A stretch of DNA of 59,290 nt, taken from the NCBI GenBank assembly GCA_964515395.1, contig CAZERC010000009.1, forward strand, positions 1-59,290. The letters run 5' to 3'. The notes beneath the pieces are model-generated. The model ran no database searches. It had not been told where the DNA came from and saw only the letters and a program-made list of their open reading frames with translations. The DNA comes from UBA1876 sp964515395. GTDB lineage: Bacteria; Synergistota; Synergistia; Synergistales; Thermovirgaceae. Every line of letters begins with the position of its first letter. The stretch's first letter is position 1. A program made the translations under genes and the position numbers. This document shows positions 16,341 to 25,046 of the stretch, one piece after another.

Positions 16341-18482
16341 TCATCCTTTCCAGACGGCCAGAAGGTCGTCCAATTCGATCTCGAAGTTTCCCTCGACATG
16401 AAGCCTGTCGCCATCGACGAAACCGATTCGACGGCATCCGAAAGACTCCCACAGGCGACAAAAATCCGCTTCTTTATTCCCTGAAACTGCATAAAGGGCC
16501 CTCGGGCCGCCTTCGCTGAAGAAGACTTCGAAGGGGTCTTCCAGGCCTTGCGGGTCGATACTGGCTCCGATTCCGGAGTGGATAAACTCTTTTGCAAGGG
16601 CTACGGCCAACCCTCCGCCTGCGACGACACGCCCCGAGTTCGCGAGATTTCGATGTGCCGTATCAAGTGCCTTGTCTCTGAAAACCTTTTCCTGCCCGGG
16701 ATCAAAAACCCAGGGGGCGCCCGATGGAGAGCCGTCGAGCAAGCGTTGCGACATGCTTCCGCCCATCGCACCTCTCAAAGGTCCTGCGAGGAACAGCGAA
16801 TCCCCATCCTTCCACGATCCTTGTGGCAGGTATTCATTGACCTGCCGGAGCAAGCCGACGAGTCCGACGACAGGCGAGGGATAGATTCGGGCACCTGGAG
16901 ATTCATTGTAGAGACTGACATTTCCTGAGACCACTGGGCAATTCATTTCGGTGGCGGCAGCGGCAAGTCCCCTGACAGATTCCTCGAGAGCCCGGTAATT
17001 GTCAGGATCTTCCGGGGAGGGGTAATTCAGACAGTCCGTTGCTCCAAGTACTTCCGCTCCGCAGACCCAAAGGGGCCTTGCTGCTTTCAGCAACGTTTCG
17101 GCCCCGCCCGAAAAGGGGTCGAGGGCGCAGGCCCAAGGGTCGCTCTCCATTGTCAGGGCTATGAGGCGTTCCGTCTGTTTTATCCGGAGAACTGAAACAG
17201 GACTTCCCGGTGGCACAACGGTATTGATCTGGACCATGTGATCATACTGTTCGTAGATTGGTGACTTGTCCTTCAGGCCTGGTGAACGAAGGAGTTCGAA
17301 CAAGTGAGTTTTCCATGCAGCAGGCCGGACACGGGAGTGCTGCGTCTTGCCCTTCCGTCCTGTCCCGGAAGATGCAGGCCAGTGAATTTCCGGGCATCCG
17401 TCTCCGACAAGCTTCGCCGGGAGATCTACCACAGTTTCGCCTTTCTCGACAAGGCGGAATCGGGCATCTTCGGTCATTTTGCCGATGGTTGCGCATTCGA
17501 GCTGCCATTTTTTTGCACATTCAGCGACTTTCACAAAATCTGAAGGATCGATGACAAGAAGCATGCGCTCCTGGGATTCCGAAAGGGCGATCTCCCAGGC
17601 AGTCATGCCTGATTCCCTGAGCGGGACCTTGTCGACCTCGATGATCACACCGGTATGGCTTTTGGCCGCCACTTCGCTTGCGGAAGAAGTGATGCCGGCT
17701 GCTCCCATGTCCTGCATGCTTATGATCAGACCTGCATCAATCAACTCGTGACAGCACTCTATGACAAGTTTTTCGACAAAGGGGTCGCCGATTTGCACCT
17801 GGGGTCGGCTGCCTTTTGTATCTTCTTCGAGGCCCGTTGAAGCAAAGGCGGCCCCCGCAATACCGTCCCGTCCTGTCCGTGAGCCGAGCAAAACCGCCAG
17901 ATGTCCGGGTTTCGCCGTATTCGAGCGGATGATTTTTTTATGCCGGAGAAGTCCGACGCACATGGCATTCACCAGCGGATTGCCTTCGTAGCAGTCGTCG
18001 TAGACCGTTTTCCCTCCGACGGTAGGTACGCCGACAGCGTTCCCATACCCTCCGATGCCTGAAACGACTCCCTGTATGAGACCGGCATTCTTGTCTTTTG
18101 CCGGATTGCCGAAAAACAGTCCGTCCATGCATGCCACGGGCCAGGCCCCCATGGCAAGGATATCGCGAATGATCCCGCCGACGCCGGTAGCGGCTCCCTG
18201 ATACGGTGCCACCGCCGACGGGTGGTTATGGCTTTCGACCTTGAAGGCCACGGCCAATCCGTCGCCGATGTCAATGATCCCGGCGTTTTCTCCCGGGCCC
18301 TGGAGAACATCGTCTCCTTTTGAAGGAAGCTGCCTGAGCAGAGGCTTTGTTGACTTGTAGCTGCAATGTTCGGACCACATGACTCCCAGAATCCTCAATT
18401 CCGACTCGTTTGGTTCCCTTTTCAATTCTTCGCGGATGATTTCGTATTCTTTTTTCCGAAGTCCAAACGCGCTGTAATCCAT
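16341..18482 (-). CDS. purL: FGAM synthase subunit PurL (small type)
   Basis: A 713-residue subunit that needs PurS and PurQ for activity. Signatures are LGVMWSEHCSYKSTKPLL near residue 35, AFKVESHNHPSAVAPYQGA near 80, and the duplicated PurM-like fold with SGNVSLYNES and GGGLAVALAKE in the C-terminal half. Length matches the gram-positive/archaeal small PurL, not the ~1,300-residue fused form. The ATG at 18482 overlaps the purQ stop (TAATG), so translation is likely coupled. An upstream extension inside purQ is less likely. Confidence 0.96.
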   Translation of the reverse strand: MDYSAFGLRKKEYEIIREELKREPNESELRILGVMWSEHCSYKSTKPLLRQLPSKGDDVLQGPGENAGIIDIGDGLAVAFKVESHNHPSAVAPYQGAATGVGGIIRDILAMGAWPVACMDGLFFGNPAKDKNAGLIQGVVSGIGGYGNAVGVPTVGGKTVYDDCYEGNPLVNAMCVGLLRHKKIIRSNTAKPGHLAVLLGSRTGRDGIAGAAFASTGLEEDTKGSRPQVQIGDPFVEKLVIECCHELIDAGLIISMQDMGAAGITSSASEVAAKSHTGVIIEVDKVPLRESGMTAWEIALSESQERMLLVIDPSDFVKVAECAKKWQLECATIGKMTEDARFRLVEKGETVVDLPAKLVGDGCPEIHWPASSGTGRKGKTQHSRVRPAAWKTHLFELLRSPGLKDKSPIYEQYDHMVQINTVVPPGSPVSVLRIKQTERLIALTMESDPWACALDPFSGGAETLLKAARPLWVCGAEVLGATDCLNYPSPEDPDNYRALEESVRGLAAAATEMNCPVVSGNVSLYNESPGARIYPSPVVGLVGLLRQVNEYLPQGSWKDGDSLFLAGPLRGAMGGSMSQRLLDGSPSGAPWVFDPGQEKVFRDKALDTAHRNLANSGRVVAGGGLAVALAKEFIHSGIGASIDPQGLEDPFEVFFSEGGPRALYAVSGNKEADFCRLWESFGCRRIGFVDGDRLHVEGNFEIELDDLLAVWKG

Positions 18483-19189
18483 TACCGGTGGCCCCCTTCT
18501 TCGAGCCATGAATGCAAGGAATTCCAGATGAAAGCGCCATCAGCGGAACCGAGGATTCTTTCCGAGGCACGTTCCGGGTGCGGCATGAGTCCAAGCACGT
18601 TGCCCCTTTCGTTGACGATCCCTGCGACGTGTCCCATGGAACCGTTGGGATTGTACGCGTCTTGCGTTTCGCCTTCGGGGCTGCAGTACCTGAAAACGAT
18701 TCGGTTCTCCCTTTCAAGACGCTGCATTTGTGCCTCCGGAAGGAAAAACAGTCCCTCGTGATGGGCAATCGGCATCTGCAGAACCTGATTCGGAGCGCAA
18801 AGTGCGGTAAAGGGCGTGTCATTTCGTTCCACCCTGATGGTGCAGTTCTTGCAAAGAAACGTGAGGCTCCTGTTGGCGAGTATCGCTCCGGGAAGGAGAT
18901 GAGATTCAGTGAGGACCTGAAAACCATTGCATATCCCGAGAACCAGTCCGCCATTTTCTGCAAATCGCCGGACGGAGTCCATAACGGGGGTTCTTGCCGC
19001 CATGGCACCACATCGAAGATAATCGCCGTATGAAAACCCCCCTGGGAGGACCACAAGCTCAACCTCCCGCGGGAGATCATGAGATTCGTACCACACTCTT
19101 TCGGCTTCAGCCCCGACTGTTGTCTCCAGTGAATGGACCACATCCCTGTCGCAGTTGCTTCCCGGGAAAACGATCACTGCAACCCGCAT
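18482..19189 (-). CDS. purQ: FGAM synthase glutaminase subunit PurQ
   Basis: A 235-residue class I glutamine amidotransferase supplying ammonia to PurL. FPGSNCDRDVVHSLE starts the fold, the nucleophile is in LVLGICNGFQVLTES (Cys about residue 88), and the His-Glu pair is in LMPHPERASE near the C-terminus. It starts 2 nt after purS and abuts purL by one base. Confidence 0.96.
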   Translation of the reverse strand: MRVAVIVFPGSNCDRDVVHSLETTVGAEAERVWYESHDLPREVELVVLPGGFSYGDYLRCGAMAARTPVMDSVRRFAENGGLVLGICNGFQVLTESHLLPGAILANRSLTFLCKNCTIRVERNDTPFTALCAPNQVLQMPIAHHEGLFFLPEAQMQRLERENRIVFRYCSPEGETQDAYNPNGSMGHVAGIVNERGNVLGLMPHPERASERILGSADGAFIWNSLHSWLEEGGHR

Positions 19190-19191
19190 GT

Positions 19192-19440
19192 TCAGTCAAC
19201 AACCTTTACATCAAAATCCTCGATCAGTTCGTTCACGAGGAGTTCAGAGCACATCTTTTCTCCCAGGGTTTTCGCTTCTTCCGCACTCTGGGCATTGATC
19301 GCAAGTTGAATGTATTTTCCGACGCGCACGTCATCGAGCTGGTCAAAGCCGAGACGGTGGAGAGACTGACTGACGGCTTTCCCCTGCGTATCGAGAACGC
19401 CTTCCTTGAGGTAGATCAACACATCGACGGTATATTTCAT
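19192..19440 (-). CDS. purS: FGAM synthase bridging subunit PurS
   Basis: An 82-residue protein; MKYTVDVLIYLKEGVLDTQG and QSLHRLGFDQLDDVRVGKYI match PurS, the small dimer that joins PurL and PurQ. It overlaps the end of purC by 4 nt (ATGA). Confidence 0.95.
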   Translation of the reverse strand: MKYTVDVLIYLKEGVLDTQGKAVSQSLHRLGFDQLDDVRVGKYIQLAINAQSAEEAKTLGEKMCSELLVNELIEDFDVKVVD

Positions 19441-20159
19441 TTTTCATCTTCCTTGCCGGACAGCCGGCGCCAGATTTCTTCATAGGCCTCGAGCACGTTT
19501 CCAAGGTCTTTCCGGAATCGGTCCTTGTCCAGGCTGTCGCCGCTTGAGACATCCCAAAACCGGCATGTGTCCGGAGATATTTCATCGGCCACGACGAGCT
19601 CCCCTTCAATGGTAGTCCCGAATTCGATTTTAAAATCGACGAGAAGGATATTTTTTGAAGCGAAAAGGTCACGAAGGATATCATTTACCTTTCTTGCAGT
19701 CGATTTCATTTGCTCAATCTCCGGTCGAGTGCACCATCCGAAAGCCATGGCCTGGTCCTCGGTCACAAGGGGGTCATCAAGGTCATCATTCTTAAGGTAG
19801 AATTCGACAAGGGCCGGTTCGATTTTCCTGCCCTCGGGAACTCCCAGTCTCCTGCAGAGGGAGCCTGCCGTCACGTTTCGAACGACGACTTCCAGCGGGA
19901 TGATTCTGGTTTTTCTGACGAGCTGCCGATTATTGTCTAATATTTGTATGTAATGTGTTTTGATACCTGATCGCGAGAGGTATTCGAAGAGAAGGGCGCT
20001 GATGAGGTTATTGAGTGTTCCCTTACCTTTCACAGAAGATTTCTTCCGGGCATTGAATGCCGTGAGACAGTCCTTGTATTCCAGAAGAAGCTGTTGCGGA
20101 TCGTCGCTCTGGAATAGTTTTTTTGCCTTTCCCTCATATAATGGTTTACGAGTATCCAC
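19437..20159 (-). CDS. purC: SAICAR synthase
   Basis: A 240-residue ATP-dependent ligase joining aspartate to CAIR. KPLYEGKAKKLFQ at the N-terminus, SVKGKGTLNNLISALLFEYL, VVRNVTAGSLCRRLG and LLVDFKIEFGTTIEG are family signatures. It is the first gene of the purine operon. The GTG at 20159 sits where PurC proteins normally begin, with AGGTG 7 nt upstream, and the promoter lies 42-70 nt before it. Confidence 0.95.
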   Translation of the reverse strand: MDTRKPLYEGKAKKLFQSDDPQQLLLEYKDCLTAFNARKKSSVKGKGTLNNLISALLFEYLSRSGIKTHYIQILDNNRQLVRKTRIIPLEVVVRNVTAGSLCRRLGVPEGRKIEPALVEFYLKNDDLDDPLVTEDQAMAFGWCTRPEIEQMKSTARKVNDILRDLFASKNILLVDFKIEFGTTIEGELVVADEISPDTCRFWDVSSGDSLDKDRFRKDLGNVLEAYEEIWRRLSGKEDEK

Positions 20160-20200
20160 TGGAAAACACCTGGCTTTCTTGGCTGGATTTTATGCCTAAC

Positions 20201-20229
20201 ATTATTAAGCGTCTTGCAATAAATGTCAA
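20201..20229 (-). promoter_or_regulatory. Promoter of the purine operon
   Basis: On the minus strand TTGACA (20229-20224), a 17-nt spacer and AATAAT (20206-20201) give an 11 of 12 match to the sigma70 consensus. The leader to the purC GTG would be about 35 nt, too short for a riboswitch. I see no PurR box with a CGAAC core beside it. Confidence 0.8.
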
Positions 20230-20236
20230 CCTCAGT

Positions 20237-20374
20237 AGCAAGCATGCAGCGGACGAAGGCAAAGCGGCTGCCAAGGAAGCCGGTTTCGAAGTCGTTGCCG
20301 ACGTCCCCTTCAATCCCGGTCCTACAAGCATGGACAGCGAGGTCCAGACACTGAAGGCCAAGAACCCCGATGTT
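20237..20374 (+). pseudogene. Relic of a branched-chain amino-acid-type ABC transporter binding protein
   Basis: In one frame the sequence reads HAADEGKAAAKEAGFEVVAD then PFNPGPTSMDSEVQTLKAK and NPDV. This resembles the segment of LivK-like periplasmic binding proteins in which a helix is followed by a strand, a PPGTTDFSxQ-type loop and a helix ending NPDV. About 46 residues survive; no start codon, signal peptide or remaining domains are present, and the purC promoter overlaps it on the other strand. A terminator in the matching orientation lies 80 nt downstream. Most likely the 3' remnant of a deleted transporter gene. Confidence 0.55.
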
Positions 20375-20452
20375 CACCTGCCGATTGGAACCTGGGCATA
20401 TTGTCTTTTTGTCGATCGCCATTTTTCACGTAAAATGGTTTTGACCATTGTC

Positions 20453-20492
20453 GGAAGGTGTCCCCGAGATGCGGGGACACCTTCCTTTCTTT
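20453..20492 (+). terminator. Strong rho-independent terminator downstream of the relic
   Basis: GGAAGGTGTCCCCG (20453-20466) pairs perfectly with 20472-20485 across a 5-nt loop, followed by TTTCTTT on the plus strand. No intact plus-strand gene precedes it. Confidence 0.88.
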
Positions 20493-20588
20493 GCATGAAT
20501 TTACGAAACACAATGAAGATGAGTCCTCACGATAAAAGGGGCGTCCTTTATTCTGTGAACTCGAAGTGAAAGGGATCTGCAAGGCAGA

Positions 20589-21257
20589 ATGACACTCAAT
20601 TCAAACAACAAAGGGAGCAAACGTGAATTATTGCCAGTAACCACCGTTATTCTCGCAGGCGGTGAGGGAAAACGTCTGGGCTTGCGAAAACTTTTTTTGA
20701 ATGTAGGCGGAAAGAGCATGATTGAAGAAATGGTCAATCGCGTTGTTCCGTTTTCCCGGGAAATTTTCCTTTCCTGTTCTGACAAGGATGCCGCTGTTTT
20801 CAAGACAAGCGGAGTGGCGGAAAGATGCCAGGAACTGATTGATAAAATCGTGGTCGATTCAACCCCAGGGAAAGGCCCTCTTGAAGGGCTTTTCCAGGGG
20901 CTGAAGAACGCTTCAAGCAGGTGGGTCTTTCTGGTGGGGTGCGACATGCCCTCCTTGATGGAAAGCGTTGTTCGCCGGATCTGGTCGTTCAGGAGGGATG
21001 ATACCCGTGTCCTGGTTCCCTTGCTGAACGGTTTTCGGGAACCTCTTCATGCCTTTTATGCCGTGGAATGTCTCCCGGCGATCGAGCAAGCGCTGAAACA
21101 TGATGTCGGGAAGGTTACATCCTTTTTTGACAGCATTGCCATTACGGAAGTCAAAGAAGAATGTTTGCAGGACATCCCCGGTTACAGCAAATCCTTCATG
21201 AACATCAATACCCGTTCCCAGCTTGATGCCTGGCAAAAGTCCCATGGCGGGTCCTGA
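20589..21257 (+). CDS. mobA: Molybdenum cofactor guanylyltransferase-like protein
   Basis: A 222-residue nucleotidyltransferase of the MobA fold that would attach GMP to molybdopterin for Mo/W enzymes such as formate dehydrogenase. TTVILAGGEGKRLGLRKLFL carries the Gly-rich nucleotide-binding loop, with Leu where many MobA have Gly before the Lys. VFLVGCDMPSL carries the metal-binding Asp, and VPLLNGFREPLHAFY matches the substrate-binding segment. The start is uncertain: ATG 20589 has only a weak ribosome site, and TTG 20634 is an alternative. It precedes lepA by 87 nt. Other NTP-transferase substrates remain possible. Confidence 0.8.
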   Translation: MTLNSNNKGSKRELLPVTTVILAGGEGKRLGLRKLFLNVGGKSMIEEMVNRVVPFSREIFLSCSDKDAAVFKTSGVAERCQELIDKIVVDSTPGKGPLEGLFQGLKNASSRWVFLVGCDMPSLMESVVRRIWSFRRDDTRVLVPLLNGFREPLHAFYAVECLPAIEQALKHDVGKVTSFFDSIAITEVKEECLQDIPGYSKSFMNINTRSQLDAWQKSHGGS

Positions 21258-21286
21258 GGAAAATGTGGTCTTTCTTCGCGTGTCCC

Positions 21287-21315
21287 ATGACAAGGTTTTC
21301 GTATCCCGCTAGAAT
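21287..21315 (+). promoter_or_regulatory. Promoter for lepA-hemW
   Basis: ATGACA (21287-21292), a 17-nt spacer and TAGAAT (21310-21315), 30 nt before the lepA start. Confidence 0.6.
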
Positions 21316-21344
21316 ATGGAACGTTCTTTCATAGGAGTGATGTC

Positions 21345-23162
21345 ATGGACAACAGACTGTCACGTATACGAAACTTTTGCATCATCGCTCATATTGACCA
21401 CGGGAAGTCGACACTTGCTGACAGAATGCTCGAAACAACCATGACTGTCGAGGCCAGGAACATGCGTGAGCAGGTACTGGATTCACTTGACCTCGAAAGG
21501 GAACGGGGCATAACCATCAAGCTGGTGCCAGTACAGATGAGATACAGGACCGGTGACGGACAGGAATTTATTCTCAACCTGATCGACACGCCTGGACATG
21601 TGGATTTCAGCTATGAAGTATCAAGGTCTCTGGCGGCCTGTGAAGGGGCCTTGCTCGTGGTTGACGCCTCCCAGGGAGTCGAAGCGCAGACTGTGGCCAA
21701 TGCCTATCTTGCTGTCGATCAGGGACTGGAAATTATTCCGGTAATCAACAAGATTGATCTTCCTTCGGCTCAACCGGAAGTGGTGAAAAAGGAGCTCGAA
21801 GACCTTGTCGGCATTGATTCTTCGGAGGCCATCCTTGTGAGTGCCAAGGATGGGACAGGGGTCGACGAAATATTCAAGGCCATTCTCGACAGGGTTCCTC
21901 CACCGGAAGGTGATCCGGAAGCACCATTGCAGGCGCTGGTTTTCGATTCAATATACAACAACTACCGCGGGATCATCTGTTCCATAAAAGTCGCGAACGG
22001 AACGATCAAAACGGGTGACTCAATATCCTTCATGGCGACATCCAGGACATATCAGGTAGAGGAAATAGGATTGTTCCGCCCCGACATGCGTCCCGCGGAA
22101 GAACTCGGTCCCGGTGATGTGGGCTACCTTATCGCCAACGTAAAATCCATATGGGAAGCACGTGTCGGGGATACGGTCACGACGGCGCAAAAACCCGCTG
22201 CAAAACCACTTCCCGGGTACAAAAAGATCAAACCGGTCGTCTTTTGCGGTTTCTATCCCATTGAAAGGGAGGATTACCAACAATTGCGGGAAGCCCTTGA
22301 GAAACTGCAGCTGAATGACGCTGCAATTTTCTTCGAGCCGGAGACTTCAACAGCATTGGGATTCGGCTTCAGGTGCGGCTTTCTCGGACTCCTTCACATG
22401 GATATCGCAAAGGAACGGTTGAACAGGGAGTTTGACATTGAACTTGTCGCTACGGCTCCCAATGTTGTCTACAGCATCCTGTGCACGGATGGTTCCGTCA
22501 TTGAAGCGCACAAACCCTCTGATTTTCCGGAAACCGGTGAAATCGAGGAGATCAGTGAACCCTTCATACGAGTGACCGTCTTCGTTCCAGGGGAGTACGT
22601 CGGGAAAGTCATGCAGACCTGCCAGGACAGAAGAGGCGTTTTCAGCAGCATGGACTACATAACGCCAGAACGGGCGCGGATTGTTTATGACATCCCCCTC
22701 GCCGAATTCATCATTGATTTTCATGACAGGATCAAATCCGTGACGAGGGGGTATGCCTCCCTTGATTACGAACACATCGGCTACAGGGTTTCGGACCTCG
22801 TCAAGGTGGACGTGCTGATCGGCGGAGACCCCGTGGATGCCTTCTCCTTCATTTGCCACAGGGAAGAAGCCTACCATCGGGGCCAGGCGGCGGTCAGAAA
22901 ACTGAAGGAGCTCATTCCCCGTCAGCTTTTCGAAGTCCCCATTCAAGCGGCCATAGGAAAACGCGTGATCGTCCGGCAGAACGTGAAACCCCTGCGCAAG
23001 GACGTTCTCTCAAAATGTTACGGCGGTGACATCACCAGAAAACGCAAACTTCTTGAAAAACAAAAAGAAGGCAAAAAGAAGATGAAGCAGATCGGAAAGG
23101 TCTCCATTCCCCAGGAAGCCTTTCTGTCTTTCCTTCAATCCGAGGAGGAGGGACAAAACTGA
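21345..23162 (+). CDS. lepA: Elongation factor 4 (ribosomal back-translocase GTPase)
   Basis: A 605-residue translational GTPase. The G1 motif is in IIAHIDHGKSTLADRML, G2/G3 in ERGITIKL and LIDTPGHVDFSYEVSRSL, G4 in PVINKIDLP. The LepA-specific C-terminal domain is visible in GEIEEISEPFIRVTVFVP onward and in CYGGDITRKRKLLEKQKEGK. Full length. ATG 21345 has AGGAG 7 nt upstream. Its TGA stop overlaps the presumed CTG start of hemW. Confidence 0.97.
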   Translation: MDNRLSRIRNFCIIAHIDHGKSTLADRMLETTMTVEARNMREQVLDSLDLERERGITIKLVPVQMRYRTGDGQEFILNLIDTPGHVDFSYEVSRSLAACEGALLVVDASQGVEAQTVANAYLAVDQGLEIIPVINKIDLPSAQPEVVKKELEDLVGIDSSEAILVSAKDGTGVDEIFKAILDRVPPPEGDPEAPLQALVFDSIYNNYRGIICSIKVANGTIKTGDSISFMATSRTYQVEEIGLFRPDMRPAEELGPGDVGYLIANVKSIWEARVGDTVTTAQKPAAKPLPGYKKIKPVVFCGFYPIEREDYQQLREALEKLQLNDAAIFFEPETSTALGFGFRCGFLGLLHMDIAKERLNREFDIELVATAPNVVYSILCTDGSVIEAHKPSDFPETGEIEEISEPFIRVTVFVPGEYVGKVMQTCQDRRGVFSSMDYITPERARIVYDIPLAEFIIDFHDRIKSVTRGYASLDYEHIGYRVSDLVKVDVLIGGDPVDAFSFICHREEAYHRGQAAVRKLKELIPRQLFEVPIQAAIGKRVIVRQNVKPLRKDVLSKCYGGDITRKRKLLEKQKEGKKKMKQIGKVSIPQEAFLSFLQSEEEGQN

Positions 23163-24292
23163 AGGAGTTCGGCGAAGGGCTGTCCCTTTATGTACATATC
23201 CCTTTTTGTCGCCGCAAGTGTCATTATTGCGCATTTTACAGTGTAAGACCTTCAGAATTTTCTCCTGATACTTTCATTGACTCACTGACGAAAGAAATCG
23301 TGGCATGGAAAAGGTCGCCACATTCCGCCAGGCCGATCCGGACGCTTTACATCGGGGGGGGCACCCCGACGGTGCTTTCTCTTGAGCAATGGCATAGACT
23401 CGCAATTCTGCTGGAGAGAAATTTCGACCTGTCACACCTTGAGGAACTGACCATAGAAGCAAATCCGGAATCCCTGTCTGCATCCCATCTGGAATTCTGG
23501 AAAAACTGGAGGGCAACGAGGATAAGTCTCGGAGTCCAGAGCCTTCATGATCGGGAACTTTTGCAGCTTGGCCGTCTCCATGATTCGAAGCAGGCTCTTG
23601 AAGCCCTGGACGCATCGCTTGAATCGGGATTGCTTACCAGTTGCGATGTGATTTTCGGAATACCGGAACAAGATCTTCGAAGCTGGCACGAAACGATCCA
23701 TTTCCTGGCCCGGAAAAATGTCCCTCATATTTCCGCCTATCAACTCTCGATAGAGCCGGGGTCAAGGTGGGCTGACGATCCGCCCGACGCGACGAGTTAC
23801 GGCTACCCGTTGTATCGATGGGCACAATTTTACCTCTGCCGTAAAGGATATACCCAGTATGAGGTTTCCAGTTTCTGCAGGAATTCTTCCTGGTGCCTGC
23901 ATAATCTCGGCTATTGGTACGAAAGGGATTGCATCGGTCTTGGACCTTCAGCCTGGGGACTTGTCAAGGGCAGGAGATACAGAAATGTGGCGTCCCTGGA
24001 AACATACTGCCGAAGGCTCCAGGCAGGATGCAACGTGAAGGAGTGGTCCGAAAGGCTTTCGGGAGATGATGCCGCCTCCGAGGCTGCCGTTCTCGCCCTG
24101 AGGACTGCATGGGGACTTGATCTTTCACATTTCGCGAAACAGTTTGGGGACAAAAATGCTACCAGGCTGCGCCGTCGGCTTTCTGAAATGCCGGATCGAT
24201 ACCTTTCACTCCAGGATGGCAGGGCGGCTCTCACTCGTGAAGGCCTGCGTGTGGGCAATGCCTTGTGGGAGCGCCTGCTGCCGGATTCCTGA
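23159..24292 (+). CDS. hemW: HemW-like radical SAM protein, with an apparent CTG start
   Basis: A 377-residue radical SAM protein of the HemN/HemW group. LYVHIPFCRRKCHYCAFYS holds the CxxxCxxC cluster motif at about residues 17-24 and LYIGGGTPTVLS is the GGGTP SAM motif. GVQSLHDRELLQLGRLHD and the C-terminal HemW region follow. HemW binds haem and is a chaperone, not the classic coproporphyrinogen oxidase. No ATG, GTG or TTG occurs in frame ahead of the cysteine motif. CTG 23159 overlaps the lepA stop and has AGGAGG 7-8 nt upstream, giving a family-typical N-terminus. Starting at the first in-frame ATG (23300 region) would delete the catalytic cysteines. Confidence 0.88.
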   Translation: MKEFGEGLSLYVHIPFCRRKCHYCAFYSVRPSEFSPDTFIDSLTKEIVAWKRSPHSARPIRTLYIGGGTPTVLSLEQWHRLAILLERNFDLSHLEELTIEANPESLSASHLEFWKNWRATRISLGVQSLHDRELLQLGRLHDSKQALEALDASLESGLLTSCDVIFGIPEQDLRSWHETIHFLARKNVPHISAYQLSIEPGSRWADDPPDATSYGYPLYRWAQFYLCRKGYTQYEVSSFCRNSSWCLHNLGYWYERDCIGLGPSAWGLVKGRRYRNVASLETYCRRLQAGCNVKEWSERLSGDDAASEAAVLALRTAWGLDLSHFAKQFGDKNATRLRRRLSEMPDRYLSLQDGRAALTREGLRVGNALWERLLPDS

Positions 24293-24299
24293 AAAAACT

Positions 24300-24902
24300 T
24301 TACGGGATGGTTACCGTCTTGTCCGCCGACAAGAGGGCTTCGCTGATTTCAAACATGTTCGATATGGTTCCGACCGAAACTTGTTCAGTAATACCGTAGT
24401 GATTCGTGCATGTTCCGCAGACAAGAACGGGACACCCCCTGTCCTCCAGAAGACGAAGGCTTTCGGAAACGGAGTTTTCGGCAAGAGCGAGTTTGACGCC
24501 ACTGTTCATGAGCGCCACAGTACCTTCAAAGGTGTCCGTATCTGCCAGTGTGCTGAGAAATGCTTTCAGGAGAGCTTCCCCGAGCAGATCGTCGCCCTTT
24601 CCCAGGGTCGATGATGTGACGAGTACAGTTGTCTTGCCCCCGTCCTGACGATCTTTCCGGTTTTCCTCTGGAAGCCTTTCCGCTTTATCTTCCGGTGGCA
24701 GGCATTCCAGAACAAATGTGCCCGCCGGGTCCTCGGTCGATGAAACCCCGCATCCGCGGCTTTCCAGGAATCTCCTGACGTTGGTGGCGGAAACGGCTGA
24801 ATCTACAACAATCTTGAGAGGTCCCGATCCTTCATCCAGAGCCTCTTTTGCCATCATGACAGGCTTCGGGCAGGCTTGCCCGCGTGCATCTATGTGTCTC
24901 AT
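24300..24902 (-). CDS. yedF: Selenium-metabolism-associated YedF-like protein (TusA plus DsrE-like)
   Basis: About 200 residues in two parts. The N-terminal TusA-like domain has the sulfur-carrier CPxP motif in ARGQACPKPVMMAKEAL. The C-terminal DsrE/F-like domain has SSTLGKGDDLLGEALLKAFL and a pair of cysteines in LVCGTCTNHYG. This two-domain form is commonly found beside selenium genes and is thought to handle persulfide/selenide sulfur, though its role is unproven. Here it is divergent from selA-selB, which supports that link. ATG 24902 is preferred to GTG 24911 by spacing from AGGTGAGG. Convergent with hemW. Confidence 0.87.
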   Translation of the reverse strand: MRHIDARGQACPKPVMMAKEALDEGSGPLKIVVDSAVSATNVRRFLESRGCGVSSTEDPAGTFVLECLPPEDKAERLPEENRKDRQDGGKTTVLVTSSTLGKGDDLLGEALLKAFLSTLADTDTFEGTVALMNSGVKLALAENSVSESLRLLEDRGCPVLVCGTCTNHYGITEQVSVGTISNMFEISEALLSADKTVTIP

Positions 24903-25046
24903 TTTCCTCACCTGCTTTTTCCGGATTTACGCCAGAAAATAGTAACATATTTGCAGACACTTTCCGAGCTTTCGATCGACCGGTTTTCATCAGTTTTGCC
25001 TATGCTGTAAACTTGTGGCAATACAAGCATTCCTGGAGGCCTGTAA

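Noticed and set aside
20515..20545. GATGAGTCC...CACGATAAAA looked like a hammerhead ribozyme core.
   Set aside because: The conserved CUGAUGA is not present (reads AAGATGA), the GAAA box is missing and no closing stems form.
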